NCBI GenBank assembly: GCA_002471345.1
Contig: DKPS01000192.1
Coordinates: forward strand, 7,863-71,862
DNA length: 64,000 nt
From: Saprospiraceae bacterium UBA7328
GTDB taxonomy: Bacteria; Bacteroidota; Bacteroidia; Chitinophagales; Saprospiraceae
Direction of reading: 5' to 3'
Made by a program: the position numbers and the translations under genes. Below are positions 63,919 to 64,000 of this stretch, piece by piece; within the stretch, counting starts at the first letter, position 1, and each line of letters starts with the position of its first letter. The notes beneath the pieces were generated by a model. The model was not told the DNA's origin. It made no database searches and was given only the letters and a program-made list of their open reading frames with translations.

Positions 63919-64000
63919 TGTGTATCCTTGCGTAAAAATAAGACAGTTTAAAAATGAATTAAATTTAAACTGTTATGAAGAAATCAAAATTTAGTGAGAG
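63919..64000 (+). mobile_element. Left end of an IS3-family-like insertion sequence (cut by window edge)
   Basis: The last 26 bases begin an OrfA-type transposase (MKKSKFSE), which is how many IS3-family transposases begin. The element's left end is probably a TG at 63919 or 63921, about 55 nt upstream, as IS3 ends begin with TG; this cannot be confirmed without the right end. A 10-bp inverted repeat, ACAGTTTAAA (63943-63952) and TTTAAACTGT (63964-63973), lies directly before the ATG. Confidence 0.55.
63975..64000 (+). CDS. IS3-type transposase OrfA, N-terminal fragment
   Basis: Only eight full codons are inside the window: MKKSKFSE. The pattern MKKS-R/K-F-S/T-E opens many IS3-family OrfA helix-turn-helix proteins, which bind the element ends. 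The identification rests on this short stretch and on the placement after a convergent-free gap. Confidence 0.5.

Overview
The window comes from an AT-rich genome of the phylum Bacteroidota. Four things point there: a type IX secretion (T9SS) sorting domain on a secreted haem peroxidase; promoters of the Bacteroidota type (-7 element TAnnTTTG) before the tRNA and several genes; paired DUF1800/DUF1501 exported proteins; and family members typical of the phylum (a YbiT-like ABC-F protein, a DUF5117-type zinc protease, a fused ABC-2 permease/M1 aminopeptidase). I cannot name the genus; Saprospiria or Cytophagia would fit. There is no rRNA, CRISPR array or prophage. The only mobile DNA seen is the left end of an apparent IS3-family element at the right border.

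Layout. 1-5.2 kb: a truncated patatin, then a three-gene secreted operon (DUF1800, Tat-exported DUF1501, and a cytochrome-like lipid- or surface-exposed protein with one CxxCH site). 5.2-10.1 kb: a small secreted protein, a two-DTG aspartic protease, an SsuD-like monooxygenase, mltG and panB. 10.1-15.5 kb: a regulatory cluster made of a TPR histidine kinase, a LuxR-type response regulator, a tiny coupled ORF, and an unusual protein joining a cytoplasmic LuxR helix-turn-helix, one membrane segment, a long beta-roll fibre and an intact S74 self-cleaving chaperone domain. Both operons of this cluster carry the same 16-bp palindrome at the same distance from a matching -7 box. 15.6-24.5 kb: a Tat-type class V aminotransferase, two tandem paralogous lipoproteins, an MBL-fold hydrolase, a membrane patatin and a MoxR/VWA pair. 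24.6-31 kb: an ABC exporter and an ABC-2/M1 peptidase system.

31.6-51.3 kb is mostly housekeeping and transport: TspO-like protein, Na+/solute symporter, P1 peptidase, rhomboid, thymidine kinase, murQ, AlkA-like glycosylase, T9SS peroxidase, MATE pump, PASTA protein, zinc protease, dcd, phosphopantetheinyl transferase, tRNA-Val(GAC), RluA-type synthase and an esterase. 51.4-60 kb: an ABC-F ATPase, a small membrane protein, then a MarR-regulated tripartite RND efflux operon (MarR, adaptor, pump, TolC-like) behind a 24-bp palindromic operator. 60-64 kb: another patatin, a frameshifted MFS transporter, a cytoplasmic trehalase and the IS end.

Two genes are broken (M19 dipeptidase by an in-frame stop, MFS transporter by a frameshift) and a third (the ABC exporter) lacks a usable start codon for its conserved N-terminus. 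These may be real decay or sequencing errors. The most interesting region is 10.1-15.5 kb, where the HTH-membrane-fibre-S74 protein resembles in logic, though not in domain order, the eukaryotic membrane-bound transcription factor MYRF.
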